NCBI GenBank assembly: GCA_947311115.1
Contig: CAMZKE010000030.1
Span: 1 to 35,088 of the forward strand
Reading direction: 5' to 3'
Length of the DNA: 35,088 nucleotides
DNA from: an uncultured Bacteroidales bacterium
Lineage (GTDB): Bacteria > Bacteroidota > Bacteroidia > Bacteroidales > JAFGXI01
Part shown: one piece after another, positions 16,506-26,602 of the stretch
Position numbering within the stretch: the first letter of the stretch is position 1
Layout of the letters: every line of letters begins with the position of its first letter
Made by a program: the position numbers and the translations under genes
Notes under the pieces: generated by a model
Databases searched by the model: none
What the model was told of the DNA's origin: nothing
What the model saw: the letters and a program-made list of their open reading frames with translations, nothing else

Positions 16506-18155
16506 TTATTTATACTTTTTAATTTCTCCGGATTTAATACGTGCAAAATAGCTTTTTAAATCTTTATAAACTTCAGGAGATAGAATTAGTAGTCCAATAA
16601 TATTAGGAAAAGCCATAGATAAAATCATCATATCTGAAAAATCCATAACTGCACCTAACGACGATGCTGCACCAACTACTGTAAACGCAAGGAACAGAAC
16701 AAAGTATGTGTATTTAGCATAGCTTCTTTTTCCAAAATATTTTTCAAAAACATTTCCAAAAATATAATCAAAACCTTTAAGTCCATAATACGACCACGAA
16801 ATCATTGTAGAAAAAGCAAAAAGCATAATAGCTACAACTAAAACATAAGGAAACCACGAAAATACACTACCAAAAGCTTTTGATGTAAGTTGTGCTCCAT
16901 CTAATCCGGCTGCCAGTTCAGGATTATGATAACCTGTAAAAATTATAACAAAAGCTGTTAACGAACAAATAACTACTGTATCAATAAAAGGTTCTAACAA
17001 AGCAACAATACCCTCACTTACAGGTTCATCGGTTTTAACAGCCGAGTGGGCAATACTTGCCGAGCCAATACCTGCTTCATTAGAAAAAGCTGCACGTTGG
17101 AAACCAACAATTAGCACTCCTATTACGCCACCTTTTAATGCTTCAGGATTAAATGCTCCATGAAAAATCATAGAAAAAACATTTCCTATCTCTTTAATAT
17201 CGATAGAAATTATTACAACTGCAGCAACTAAATATAATACAGCCATAAAAGGAACAATTTTTTCGGTAACTTTTGCAATACCTTTAATTCCTCCAATTAT
17301 TACAATTCCTACAAGCACAGCCATTCCAATGCCAAAAAACGCACCATGTCCTTGTAATGCAGGCACTAACATTTCAAACTGTTGAAATGCTTGATTTGCT
17401 TGAAACATATTACCTCCGCCAAATGATGCTCCAATAACCAAAATTGCATAAACAAAAGCTAAGCCAATACCTAAGTATTTTAATAAAGTTCCTTTTTTAG
17501 CCAATCCTTTGCTTAAATAATGCATAGGTCCGCCGGAAACTTCGCCTAATTTATTTATTGTGCGATATTTAACCCCCAATGTTACTTCTACAAATTTTGA
17601 TGACATACCTATTAAACCGGCAACAATCATCCAGAAAGTTGCACCGGGTCCTCCAATTGTAATAGCTACAGCTACACCTGCAATATTTCCAAGCCCAACA
17701 GTACCTGAAAGTGCTGTTGCTAAAGCCTGAAAATGGGAAACTTCTCCGGCATCGTTAGGATTATCGTACTTTCCTTGAACCAATTCAATAGAATGTTTAA
17801 AACCTTTAATATTAATGAATTTCATTCGTATTGTAAAAAATATTGCTCCAAGCACTAACCATACAACAATAAAAGGAATACGCTTTTCAACAGGATTACC
17901 ATCTTTATCTAAAAATGCTGTTCCATCTTCATGATAAACAACGGGATCGTATATTCCCATAGCTGTAAAAGGATCCCAGAATAAAATTTCTGCCATTCCA
18001 TTTACAAATGGTTCAAATTTATCATTAATTTTTTCACTTATCGATTTTGTCTTAGATACTTGTGTTTTTTCTGTATTGTCTTGTTTTACACCATCAGCAA
18101 AAGTAATATTTAAACTAAACAGGCTTATCAATAAAACTAAAATTGTATTTTTCAT
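16506..18155 (-). CDS. Sodium:alanine symporter (AGCS family)
   Basis: A 549-residue inner-membrane carrier importing alanine or glycine with sodium. The family signature is intact ([21 protein letters not shown]), together with later conserved blocks such as [17 protein letters not shown] and about ten hydrophobic spans. Unlike the E. coli-type members it starts with a cleavable-looking signal peptide ([20 protein letters not shown]) and an extra stretch of about 75 residues before the first core span, a form common in Bacteroidota. A TATTTTTG box at 18173-18180 gives it its own promoter, although the transglycosylase gene 31 nt upstream is on the same strand. Confidence 0.93.
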   Translation of the reverse strand: MKNTILVLLISLFSLNITFADGVKQDNTEKTQVSKTKSISEKINDKFEPFVNGMAEILFWDPFTAMGIYDPVVYHEDGTAFLDKDGNPVEKRIPFIVVWLVLGAIFFTIRMKFINIKGFKHSIELVQGKYDNPNDAGEVSHFQALATALSGTVGLGNIAGVAVAITIGGPGATFWMIVAGLIGMSSKFVEVTLGVKYRTINKLGEVSGGPMHYLSKGLAKKGTLLKYLGIGLAFVYAILVIGASFGGGNMFQANQAFQQFEMLVPALQGHGAFFGIGMAVLVGIVIIGGIKGIAKVTEKIVPFMAVLYLVAAVVIISIDIKEIGNVFSMIFHGAFNPEALKGGVIGVLIVGFQRAAFSNEAGIGSASIAHSAVKTDEPVSEGIVALLEPFIDTVVICSLTAFVIIFTGYHNPELAAGLDGAQLTSKAFGSVFSWFPYVLVVAIMLFAFSTMISWSYYGLKGFDYIFGNVFEKYFGKRSYAKYTYFVLFLAFTVVGAASSLGAVMDFSDMMILSMAFPNIIGLLILSPEVYKDLKSYFARIKSGEIKKYK

Positions 18156-18172
18156 ATTTAATGTATTTGTAT

Positions 18173-18180
18173 CAAAAATA
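18173..18180 (-). promoter_or_regulatory. TATTTTTG -7 box for the symporter gene
   Basis: An exact TAnnTTTG match on the minus strand, 17 nt from the ATG at 18155, in the short gap after the transglycosylase stop. Confidence 0.4.
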
Positions 18181-18186
18181 ATAAAT

Positions 18187-19434
18187 TTAATTTAAACTCG
18201 ATGTTTCAATTTTATGTAGGTTGTAAATAATTAACTCCTGTCCGGTATGTATTTTTCTATCGATAATATTGTTCCATTTTAAAATATCCTCAATAGTACA
18301 TCGGTAATGTAATGCTATTTTATGAAAATACTCACCTTTTTCAACAATATGTATTAATTTTTCTTTCCCATTAAAAATATCGGTATTTTTAATAATATGG
18401 TCGTTGCAAACCAATGCATTATTTAATTCAAGAAATTGTAAAATTTTGTTTGATGGTAAAACTAAAGTGTACGTGTTATTATCGTTAGGGATTATTCCTC
18501 GTTTGTAAATAGGATTTAATTTTCTTAAACTATTATAATTCAAATTTAGCTGTTCAGCTGTTTTTTGTAATGATAAGTTTCCTTGAATAGAAAGTGTGTC
18601 GATATTATTATAATTATTTGGTGTATTAGCAAGTTTAATATTATGTTCTTTGCTATATTCAAACGCATAAAAAGCTGCAATATACGCAGGTACATATCCT
18701 TGTGTTTCTTTTGGTAAAAATTTTCTTATTTCCCAAAAATTTGTTTTACCTCCCGATAAAGCAATTGCATTTCTAACAGTACCCGGACCTCCGTTATAAG
18801 CAGCTAATGCAAGTTGCCAATCGCCAAAAGTACGATATAAATACTCTAAATATCGGCATGCGGCATTTGTTGATTTATATACATCTTTACGCTCGTCGAT
18901 GTACGATGTAGTTTTTAAATCTAACATTCTACCTGTGTTATACATAAATTGCCAAAGCCCAACCGCACCTGACCGAGAACGTGCATTTGGGTTTAGAGCA
19001 GACTCAACAATTGAAAGGTACTTTAACTCTAAAGGCAAATCATATTTGTCTAAATATTCTTCAAAAATTGGGAAATATATTTTTGAGCGAGAAATTATTT
19101 TAGTTAGCAGCTTACGTTTTCTAACAGTGTACATTTCAATGTAATTTTTAACTACACTATTATAATTTAGTTTTATTGCACTCGTCTTGTTTAGTTGTAA
19201 GATACGGTATTCATAAATTAGCTCATCAAAAACAGGAATACTGTCATAATTTGGGTTTAAAGCAATTAGCTCATCATTTTCATCAATAAAATAATTTTCT
19301 TTTTCGTTTATTAAAGAATCAATATGTGATAAATATTCTGTTTTTATTGCGGCTTTTAAACTATCCTCAGGCTCTTCTGCATAAATATTTGATATAGAAA
19401 TAATAAGTATATAAAACAATAAATTTAGTCTCAT
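18187..19434 (-). CDS. Membrane-bound lytic transglycosylase with LysM (MltD-like)
   Basis: A 415-residue periplasmic enzyme cleaving the MurNAc-GlcNAc bond of peptidoglycan to leave 1,6-anhydro-MurNAc. It has a signal peptide (about 1-19), a helical linker, then a goose-lysozyme-like SLT domain at about 120-270 with the catalytic Glu144 in [16 protein letters not shown], and AAYNGGPG near 215. The C-terminal part holds a clear LysM repeat (about 365-405, [23 protein letters not shown]) for glycan binding and a weaker one before it. The signal peptide has no lipobox cysteine, so unlike E. coli MltD it is probably soluble. Confidence 0.93.
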   Translation of the reverse strand: MRLNLLFYILIISISNIYAEEPEDSLKAAIKTEYLSHIDSLINEKENYFIDENDELIALNPNYDSIPVFDELIYEYRILQLNKTSAIKLNYNSVVKNYIEMYTVRKRKLLTKIISRSKIYFPIFEEYLDKYDLPLELKYLSIVESALNPNARSRSGAVGLWQFMYNTGRMLDLKTTSYIDERKDVYKSTNAACRYLEYLYRTFGDWQLALAAYNGGPGTVRNAIALSGGKTNFWEIRKFLPKETQGYVPAYIAAFYAFEYSKEHNIKLANTPNNYNNIDTLSIQGNLSLQKTAEQLNLNYNSLRKLNPIYKRGIIPNDNNTYTLVLPSNKILQFLELNNALVCNDHIIKNTDIFNGKEKLIHIVEKGEYFHKIALHYRCTIEDILKWNNIIDRKIHTGQELIIYNLHKIETSSLN

Positions 19435-19539
19435 TCAAAAAATTATAATTGGTTTAGTTCAAATATCTATATAATAATTTTTAAAACACTAATATTTACA
19501 TTAAAGATATTAACTTTTTTCTGTTAAAAAACTAATCGC

Positions 19540-19547
19540 TATCTTTG
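19540..19547 (+). promoter_or_regulatory. TATCTTTG -7 box for the AlbA-like/uvrB pair
   Basis: An exact TAnnTTTG match that ends only 6 nt before the ATG at 19554, so transcription would begin at or beside the start codon. No in-frame start follows for about 50 codons, so the ATG is very likely real. Confidence 0.5.
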
Positions 19548-19553
19548 TAAACT

Positions 19554-20501
19554 ATGATATTAAGTAATTTTTCGTTTAATAATATTTCCGATTTTAATAA
19601 GCTTATTGAGTTAAAAGCTGAAAGAGCAATAAATATTGAATTTATTGATTCTAGTAAAATATCAAGCTCGAAAAACTTTGAGCAAAAAATTACTCGACTT
19701 GTAGGTTCAATGGCAAATACCATTGGCGGAATTGTGTTTTTAGGAATAAAAACCAAACGAAAAAAAGCTTCTGAACTTGAATGTATAGGTGGTAATTTTT
19801 CTTTAGAGTGGCTAAAATTTATTCTCGAAAAAAATATTTTGCCAAATATTGAAAATATTAATATCATAGAATTTAGCGATGAAACTCACCGAATTATTAC
19901 AATAAAAATACCACGTAGTCAGAAAGCCCCACATATGGCTGATGACAATAAGTATTACAGTCGAAACAACACCAATACTATACTTTTGCAAGAACACGAA
20001 ATACGTAATTTATACACAAAAAACTCAAAACCTGAATTAGAATTTATTGGTGTTACAAATACAAATGGAGCTCCTACAAATAAGTTAGGACAAATTGATT
20101 TTATTACATTTTTTCCTAAATTTTTAATAAAGAATTCTGGCGAACAGGTCGAAGATATTTACAAACTTGAAATTGGATTACCTGCGAGTTTACACGATGT
20201 AAATTATATTGCAATGCAAAATTATTTTACTCGTTACGATGATGATATGATTATTTTTAGTTTTACCGGAAAAAGTCCATTATTTCAAAACGAAATTTAC
20301 ACAATTGCTGAAGCTAAATTAATTGTTAATGCAAATAATTTTAACGATTTTGAGAATGGGATTATAGAAATTAAACTATTTTATAGCAAAGGAGTTAAAA
20401 TAACTCAATTGAATTTAATGAGTACCTTAATTTATAATAAGCAACAGTTACATATTGAGCAGTTTACAGGGCAAGATAAACAATTTATTACTAATAATTA
20501 A
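19554..20501 (+). CDS. AlbA_2/Schlafen-like putative nucleic-acid-binding protein
   Basis: A 315-residue protein. The N-terminal part (about 15-140) follows the AlbA_2 (divergent AAA-4/Schlafen-like) pattern: an ELKAERAINIEF strand, a KITRLVGSMANTIGGIVFLGIK block, then the closing YYSRNNTNTILLQEHEIRNLY block. The C-terminal half is beta-rich and I do not recognise it. Such domains occur in nucleic-acid-binding and some defence proteins; the role here is unknown. The stop is 5 nt before the uvrB start on the same strand, so the two are probably one operon, linking the protein to DNA repair or stress. This is inference from position. Confidence 0.75.
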   Translation: MILSNFSFNNISDFNKLIELKAERAINIEFIDSSKISSSKNFEQKITRLVGSMANTIGGIVFLGIKTKRKKASELECIGGNFSLEWLKFILEKNILPNIENINIIEFSDETHRIITIKIPRSQKAPHMADDNKYYSRNNTNTILLQEHEIRNLYTKNSKPELEFIGVTNTNGAPTNKLGQIDFITFFPKFLIKNSGEQVEDIYKLEIGLPASLHDVNYIAMQNYFTRYDDDMIIFSFTGKSPLFQNEIYTIAEAKLIVNANNFNDFENGIIEIKLFYSKGVKITQLNLMSTLIYNKQQLHIEQFTGQDKQFITNN

Positions 20502-20506
20502 TAAAA

Positions 20507-22507
20507 GTGGATTTCAAACTAACATCAGAATATAAACCAACAGGCGACCAACCAGAAGCAATAAAACAGCTTGTTAAAGGTATAAACGACGATGTTAAAC
20601 ATCAAACATTATTGGGTGTAACAGGCTCGGGTAAAACCTTTACAATGGCTAATGTTGTTGCACAAATAAACAAACCAACACTTGTGTTAAGCCATAATAA
20701 AACTCTTGCGGCACAGCTTTATAGCGAGTTTAAAAAATTTTTTCCGAAAAATCGTGTTGAGTATTTTGTATCATATTACGATTATTACCAGCCCGAAGCA
20801 TTTTTACCTACAACGGGTACTTTTATCGAAAAAGATTTATCGATAAATGAAGAAATTGAAAAACTCAGATTAAGTGCAACATCTGCATTACTTTCTGGCC
20901 GAACCGATGTAATAATTGTATCCTCAGTTTCATGTATTTATGGTATTGGAAACCCCGAAGATTTTAAAAATAGTATTATAAGAATATATAAAGATAAAAG
21001 AATTAATAGACGTAAATTTTTATTAGATCTAGTTGATAATCTTTATTCAAGAACTGAACACGAATTTAAAGCAGGTACATTTCGTGTGCGTGGCGATACT
21101 GTAGATATTTTTCTTGCTTACGATGAAATGGGTATTCGTATTGTCTTTTGGGATGATGAGGTTGAACAAATACAATCGTTCGACCCAATAAATGGGAATA
21201 TATTAGAAAATTTAGAACAAATTTTTATTTATCCGGCAAATCTTTTTGTTACCTCTAAAGAAAAAACAAAAAAAGCTGTTCACGATATTCAGACCGATTT
21301 ATTTGAACAAATAAAATATTTTACTGCTGATGGTCGTGATCTTGAATCAAAACGAATTGAAGACAGGGTTTCGTTTGATTTAGAGATGATTAAAGAAATT
21401 GGCTATTGCTCAGGAATAGAGAATTATTCTCGCTATTTTGATGGTCGTCCGGCAGGAACACGCCCCTTTTGTTTGCTTGATTTTTTTCCTGACGATTATT
21501 TAATGTTTATCGACGAAAGTCATGTAACCCTACCGCAAGTAAGAGCAATGTATGGAGGTGATCGTTCTAGAAAAGAAAACCTCGTAACTTATGGGTTTAG
21601 GTTACCGGCCGCTCTGGATAATAGACCTCTAAAATTTGAGGAATTTGAAGAAATACAAAATAAAGTTGTGTTTGTAAGTGCAACTCCTGCTGATTACGAA
21701 ATAGAAAAATCGGAAGGTGTTATTGTAGAGCAAGTTATTCGTCCTACAGGACTTATTGACCCTGAAATTATTGTTCGCCCAAGTTTAAACCAGATTGACG
21801 ATTTACTAAACGAAATAAATTTACGTGTTACAAAAGATGAAAGAGTATTAGTTACTACACTCACAAAACGAATGGCTGAGGAATTAACATTGTTTTTAGG
21901 TGATGCAGGTATTCGTTGTAGATATATACATTCTGACGTAGATACACTTGAACGTGTGGAAATTCTTGACGATTTACGCGCCGGTAGATTTGATGTTCTT
22001 ATTGGGGTAAACCTTTTACGTGAAGGATTAGATTTACCTGAGGTTTCGCTTGTTGCGATTATTGATGCAGACAAAGAAGGATTCTTGCGTTCAGCTAGAG
22101 CCTTAACACAAACAGCAGGTAGAGCTGCAAGACATCTCGAAGGTAAAGTTATAATGTATGCAGACAAAATAACAAAGTCGATGCAACAAACTATTGATGA
22201 AACAGATAGGCGAAGAGAGAAGCAAATAGCATACAATATAGAATATAATATTACACCAACCCAAGCAATAAATACTCGAGGCACCGATTTAGTAAAAAAT
22301 AAAGAAACTCAAGAATATGTACAAACAAGCGATGCTAGTTTAGCCGCCGACCCTGTTGTGCAATATATGAGTAAAGATGCACTCGCAAAATCGATAGCAG
22401 AAACCGAGCGTAAAATGTATAAAGCATCAAAAGAAATGGATTTTATTGAAGCTGCCGCTTTACGCGATGAACTTACAAAACTTAGAGGATTATTGAAAAA
22501 TAAATAG
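20507..22507 (+). CDS. uvrB: Excinuclease ABC subunit B
   Basis: UvrB is the helicase-like damage-verifying subunit of nucleotide excision repair; it receives DNA from UvrA and recruits UvrC. It has 666 residues, normal length. Visible are Walker A GVTGSGKT (37-44), the damage-probing beta-hairpin with YYDYYQPEAF, the FIDESHV box near 337, the helicase VI-type block (TQTAGRAARH), and a C-terminal UVR motif (ETERKMYKASKEMDFIEAAALRDEL) that binds UvrC. The start is a GTG at 20507-20509, giving MDFKLTSEYKPTGDQPEAI, the usual N terminus; no ATG is available at that place. It is preceded closely by the AlbA-like gene. Confidence 0.98.
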   Translation: MDFKLTSEYKPTGDQPEAIKQLVKGINDDVKHQTLLGVTGSGKTFTMANVVAQINKPTLVLSHNKTLAAQLYSEFKKFFPKNRVEYFVSYYDYYQPEAFLPTTGTFIEKDLSINEEIEKLRLSATSALLSGRTDVIIVSSVSCIYGIGNPEDFKNSIIRIYKDKRINRRKFLLDLVDNLYSRTEHEFKAGTFRVRGDTVDIFLAYDEMGIRIVFWDDEVEQIQSFDPINGNILENLEQIFIYPANLFVTSKEKTKKAVHDIQTDLFEQIKYFTADGRDLESKRIEDRVSFDLEMIKEIGYCSGIENYSRYFDGRPAGTRPFCLLDFFPDDYLMFIDESHVTLPQVRAMYGGDRSRKENLVTYGFRLPAALDNRPLKFEEFEEIQNKVVFVSATPADYEIEKSEGVIVEQVIRPTGLIDPEIIVRPSLNQIDDLLNEINLRVTKDERVLVTTLTKRMAEELTLFLGDAGIRCRYIHSDVDTLERVEILDDLRAGRFDVLIGVNLLREGLDLPEVSLVAIIDADKEGFLRSARALTQTAGRAARHLEGKVIMYADKITKSMQQTIDETDRRREKQIAYNIEYNITPTQAINTRGTDLVKNKETQEYVQTSDASLAADPVVQYMSKDALAKSIAETERKMYKASKEMDFIEAAALRDELTKLRGLLKNK

Positions 22508-22580
22508 AGCTTGTAAGTAATGTATTTGAGGATATGAATTTAGAAGCAACAACACAGGAATAACACCTTATATACAAACT

Positions 22581-23165
22581 CTATTTATATTGTTTCCCCA
22601 TTTCTTTAAGCTTATCAAGCCACAACTTGCGTTGATGTTCATCAGACATTTTTACTGATCCTAAATAAGTTTTCTTAATTTTATTTATTCCACAAAATTT
22701 AAAAATATCTTTCATTGTGTAAAATGATGGTTGCTTAACTTTTAAAATATAATAAAGTGGTGGTGAATCCATTGTTGCTATTAATCTTGCAGTTTTACCA
22801 CTTAACAACTCGTGCCATTGCAAAAACTCTCTGTCTTTACGTGCATTTTCTTGCGAAAATCCAGGTACTAAAACTCTCTCTAAAAACGATTTTAACAATG
22901 CTGGAATTGTTGCCCACCAAATAGGATAAAAAAACACAATATGATCTGCCCATTTTAAAAGCAATTGAGATTCTTTTATATCATCTTCAATAATATTTTC
23001 ATGTTCTATTCCTCTAAAAAACGGTTCGAATTTTAATTTATATAAATCAATAACTTTAATTTCAGCTCCGCTACTTCTTGCACCAATTATATAACTCTCG
23101 CTTAAAGCATAATTAAAGCTTTTTTCGTCAGGATGGCTATTTATTATTACTATCTTTTTTTGCAA
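22581..23165 (-). CDS. Flavodoxin-fold NAD(P)H:quinone reductase
   Basis: A 194-residue flavoprotein of the Flavodoxin_2 family (KefG/YwrO/MdaB-like). Features are the FMN/FAD-binding opening IVIINSHPDEKSFNYAL, the FFYPIWWATIPALLKSFLERVL block (YPIWW at 80-84) that packs on the isoalloxazine ring, and a C-terminal helix. Members reduce quinones with two electrons or control potassium efflux systems; no kefC-like gene is nearby. The start appears to be TTG at 23163-23165, since no ATG lies between it and the conserved core and a TATATTTG promoter box sits 19 nt upstream. Confidence 0.88.
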   Translation of the reverse strand: MQKKIVIINSHPDEKSFNYALSESYIIGARSSGAEIKVIDLYKLKFEPFFRGIEHENIIEDDIKESQLLLKWADHIVFFYPIWWATIPALLKSFLERVLVPGFSQENARKDREFLQWHELLSGKTARLIATMDSPPLYYILKVKQPSFYTMKDIFKFCGINKIKKTYLGSVKMSDEHQRKLWLDKLKEMGKQYK

Positions 23166-23184
23166 AATATTAATCTTATCTATA

Positions 23185-23192
23185 CAAATATA
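23185..23192 (-). promoter_or_regulatory. TATATTTG -7 box for the quinone reductase gene
   Basis: An exact TAnnTTTG match on the minus strand, 19 nt before the TTG start at 23165. It supports the unusual start codon by placing the transcript start about 13 nt ahead of it. Confidence 0.45.
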
Positions 23193-23275
23193 ATATTTTT
23201 ATACAATAATCAATTACTACCGAAAATAAATTTAGGTATTAATATAAATATTTTCTATTTTAGCGGTTATCATTA

Positions 23276-26200
23276 ATGAGGAAAATTTTACACATATTAA
23301 TTATATTTAGCTTATTTGTTAGCACAAATATAATGTCGCAAGATATAGTGTTTAAACACTATACTGTTGACGATGGGCTTTCGCAAAGTGCTGTAAACTG
23401 CATCACACAAACAAGAGATGGGTACTTATGGTTTGGCACACAAGAGGGGCTTAATAGATATAATGGCTACGAATTTCAGATATACAATCACAATCCATTA
23501 GATACAAATTCTTTATCAAGTAATTGGGTTTGGTCTATTGCTGAAGATAAAAAAGGTAATTTATGGTTAGGAACACAGTCCGGGCTAAATTATTTAGATA
23601 TTAAAACAAATAAGGTAAAGCGATTCTTTCATGACGCAAAAAATCCAGCATCAATTCCAGATAACAGAATACTTGGTGTTTACGTTGATAAAGATGATGT
23701 TTTATGGGTAAAAACAATTTTTTCAATTAGTAAATACGATAAAAAAACAGGAAGATTTATCGAATTTGAACACGATAGAGATTATTTTTCTCCGGAACAA
23801 AGTAATTACCCTTTTCAAATAATAGAAACAAAAGATGGTTTATGGAGTGGAAGTTTCAAAGGCTTACAAAACTTTAATAAAAAATATCAACAATTTGAAA
23901 GTTTTAAACATTCAAATAGCAACAGCTCTTCTATTGCAGACAATACAATATATTCTGTAGTTGAAGATAAATATGGCTTTTTGTGGGTAGCTACTCAAAA
24001 AGGTTTAGATAGATTTGACCCTAAAACAAAAAAAAGCATACACTTCAAACATAGCGATACTGATAAAAATACAATATCTTCTAATTTAATTATTTCTCTT
24101 AGAATAGACCATTTAGGTTATTTATGGGCAGGTACAAAAAACTCTGGGTTAAATAAAATAAACACTAAAACATTTGAAATACTTAGATACGAAGCCGAAA
24201 AAGGAAATACCGAGAGTTTATCATACAATGAAATAATATCAATATTTGAAGATAACTCTGAGAATGTTTGGTTTGGTACTAACGGTAACGGTATGGACAA
24301 AATATCTTTAAGACCTCCAAAATTTAAGCTGTATAGAAATTCTGTTGGTGCTCATTCTTACGATATTTCCGATAATATGATTGCATCAATCTATGAATTT
24401 GATAAAAATCATTTATGGATTGGAACATGGAGCAAAGGTTTAGATATTCTTAACAGAAAAACAGGTGAAATTACGCATCATAATATCGATTCTCCTAAGG
24501 GGCAAAGTATTGTAGGTAATGATGTACACGTAATATTAGAAAGAAAAAATGGAGATATTTTGCTTGGTACTTCGCATGGAATAAGTGTGTACGATAGAAA
24601 AAAGAAGGTTTTTTACGATATTGAAAATATTTTTGAACAAGATATTCCAAAATTAAAAGGAAATAGAGTTTATACAATAAAAGAAGACCAATACGAGAAT
24701 TTATGGGTAGGTACTGGTAATGGCTTATTAAAATTAAACACTGATAGTAAAGAAGTTTTATATTTTAGTTCTAGCAAAAAAGACTCTACGAGCTTATCCA
24801 ATAATTCAATAGTATCAATAATTGAGGGTTCTGAAGGCTATTTATGGATAGGAACACAGTTAGGTTTAAATAAATTTAATACAAAAACACATAAATCTAA
24901 ACATTTTATAAGTAATAACGACCCGTCTAATCATATAAAAGGAGATATTTACAAAACTTTAAGTTCAAACTTTGTTTTTTCAATATACGAAGACAACCAA
25001 GGCTATTTATGGATTGGTACAACAAGTGGAATAAATAAATACGATAAAATATCAGGTACATTTCAGTATTTTACAAAAAAACACGGCTTACCAAACGAAA
25101 CAATATATGAGTTAATAATGGATAACTCAGGGGAATTATGGTTTAGCTCTAATAGAGGGATAGGTTATTTAGATACAAAAACTGAAATTGTTAAAAGTTT
25201 TGACAAAGGCGATGGACTTCAAGGGTTGGAATACAACAATGGAGCAAGTTATAAATCTAAATCAGGTGAAATTTTCTTTGGCGGTTCTGATGGACTAAAC
25301 TCTTTTTATCCTGATTCTCTAGTTGAAAATAATAATATACCAAGAGTAGTTATAGAATCTTACGAAAAAATTTCTTTAAGTGGTATTTACACAAAACAAT
25401 TACACGGAGTTGATGTTATAGAATTAAACGCTGACGACAAATCTATTAAATTAAATTTTGCAGCCTTAGAATATACAAATCCTTCAAAAAATCAGTATCA
25501 ATATAAATTAGAAGGTTTTGATAACGACTGGATTAATGGGGGTACAAATCATTATGCAAATTACTCTAATCTATCTCAGGGCGAATACACCTTTAGATTA
25601 AAAGGCTCAAATAACGATTTAGTTTGGAGTAAAGAAGTAAGTGTAAAAATAATAGTTAGTCCGCCATGGTACTTGAGCTATTGGGCATTTGCAAGTTATG
25701 TGTTTTTTGTAATAAGTATAATAATTCTTATTATAAGACTGCGAACAAGTAAGCTGAAGATAGCAAATCAAACTTTACGCCAGAAACAAATTGCGGCAAT
25801 GGAAATTGCTAAACAAAAAGAAGAGTTAGATACATTGGTGAAAAATATTCGCGATAGTATTACTTATGCTGAAAGAATACAAAAAGCTATGATGCCTTCT
25901 GAGTTTTTGTTTAAAAAACTATTGCCCGAATCATTCATTTTATACAGACCTAAAGATATAGTTAGTGGTGACTTTTATTGGATTGCAGAAAAAAACAATA
26001 AAGTTTTCGTTGCTGCTGTTGACTGTACAGGACATGGTGTTCCCGGAGCTTTTATGTCTATAATTGGCTTTGATTTGTTACGTAATATTACAAGAGACCA
26101 AGGAGTAGAGGATCCTGCTGAAATTCTAAACAGAATGAACGCAGGAGTAACCGAAACATTTAGTAAGAATATTGGGGAAACTGAAGTAAGAGATGGTATG

Positions 26201-26593
26201 GATATTGCCATTATGGTTATAGATAAAAACTTAAATGAGTTAGAATATGCAGGTGCTTTAAACCCATTATACATTATTAGAGAAGGTAAAGTTATTGAGG
26301 TTAAAGGTAACAGATTCTCAATTGGTTCGAAGGAAGCAAATAACAAATTTGATAATCACAAATTGGCTTTAAAGAAAAACGATATGTTGTATATTTTCTC
26401 AGATGGGTACGCTGATCAATTTGGAGGTCCATTAGGCAAAAAATATAAATTTAGACGTTTTAGACATACATTATTGACTATACACAATATGCCTGTAAAC
26501 AAACAAAAATCGTTTTTAAACGAAAACCTTGATAATTGGATGGGAGATTTAGAACAAGTTGATGATGTTTTATTAATAGGAGTAAGAGTTTAA
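23276..26593 (+). CDS. Propeller sensor with SpoIIE/PP2C-type phosphatase output
   Basis: A 1105-residue membrane receptor. The order is: signal peptide (1-21); fourteen LWFGT-GLNRYN-type propeller motifs, enough for two seven-bladed propellers, to about residue 690; a Y_Y_Y beta-sandwich (about 725-795); one membrane span (about 800-823); a coiled coil (825-880); and a cytoplasmic SpoIIE-type PP2C phosphatase (about 890-1105). Metal-site blocks are present (GDFYW, VDCTGHGVPGAFMS, DGMDIA, SDGYADQFGG, QVDDVLL). The propeller/Y_Y_Y half is that of hybrid two-component sensors, but the histidine kinase is replaced by a Ser/Thr phosphatase. It probably dephosphorylates an anti-sigma-factor antagonist or a similar target; no partner gene is in the window. 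An acyltransferase gene follows 9 nt on. Confidence 0.92.
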   Translation: MRKILHILIIFSLFVSTNIMSQDIVFKHYTVDDGLSQSAVNCITQTRDGYLWFGTQEGLNRYNGYEFQIYNHNPLDTNSLSSNWVWSIAEDKKGNLWLGTQSGLNYLDIKTNKVKRFFHDAKNPASIPDNRILGVYVDKDDVLWVKTIFSISKYDKKTGRFIEFEHDRDYFSPEQSNYPFQIIETKDGLWSGSFKGLQNFNKKYQQFESFKHSNSNSSSIADNTIYSVVEDKYGFLWVATQKGLDRFDPKTKKSIHFKHSDTDKNTISSNLIISLRIDHLGYLWAGTKNSGLNKINTKTFEILRYEAEKGNTESLSYNEIISIFEDNSENVWFGTNGNGMDKISLRPPKFKLYRNSVGAHSYDISDNMIASIYEFDKNHLWIGTWSKGLDILNRKTGEITHHNIDSPKGQSIVGNDVHVILERKNGDILLGTSHGISVYDRKKKVFYDIENIFEQDIPKLKGNRVYTIKEDQYENLWVGTGNGLLKLNTDSKEVLYFSSSKKDSTSLSNNSIVSIIEGSEGYLWIGTQLGLNKFNTKTHKSKHFISNNDPSNHIKGDIYKTLSSNFVFSIYEDNQGYLWIGTTSGINKYDKISGTFQYFTKKHGLPNETIYELIMDNSGELWFSSNRGIGYLDTKTEIVKSFDKGDGLQGLEYNNGASYKSKSGEIFFGGSDGLNSFYPDSLVENNNIPRVVIESYEKISLSGIYTKQLHGVDVIELNADDKSIKLNFAALEYTNPSKNQYQYKLEGFDNDWINGGTNHYANYSNLSQGEYTFRLKGSNNDLVWSKEVSVKIIVSPPWYLSYWAFASYVFFVISIIILIIRLRTSKLKIANQTLRQKQIAAMEIAKQKEELDTLVKNIRDSITYAERIQKAMMPSEFLFKKLLPESFILYRPKDIVSGDFYWIAEKNNKVFVAAVDCTGHGVPGAFMSIIGFDLLRNITRDQGVEDPAEILNRMNAGVTETFSKNIGETEVRDGMDIAIMVIDKNLNELEYAGALNPLYIIREGKVIEVKGNRFSIGSKEANNKFDNHKLALKKNDMLYIFSDGYADQFGGPLGKKYKFRRFRHTLLTIHNMPVNKQKSFLNENLDNWMGDLEQVDDVLLIGVRV

Positions 26594-26602
26594 TTAATTT
26601 TT

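Noticed and set aside
21694-22284. 196-codon minus-strand frame opposite uvrB
   Set aside because: Long, but entirely antisense to conserved UvrB motifs; Ser/Arg/Ile-rich composition is typical of a shadow frame.
23277-25330. Repeated LWFGT-type segments as DNA repeats
   Set aside because: The repetition is at protein level (propeller blades); the DNA copies are too diverged to be a DNA repeat element.
25975-26346. 123-codon minus-strand frame opposite the phosphatase domain
   Set aside because: Covers the conserved SpoIIE region on the other strand; no independent evidence.
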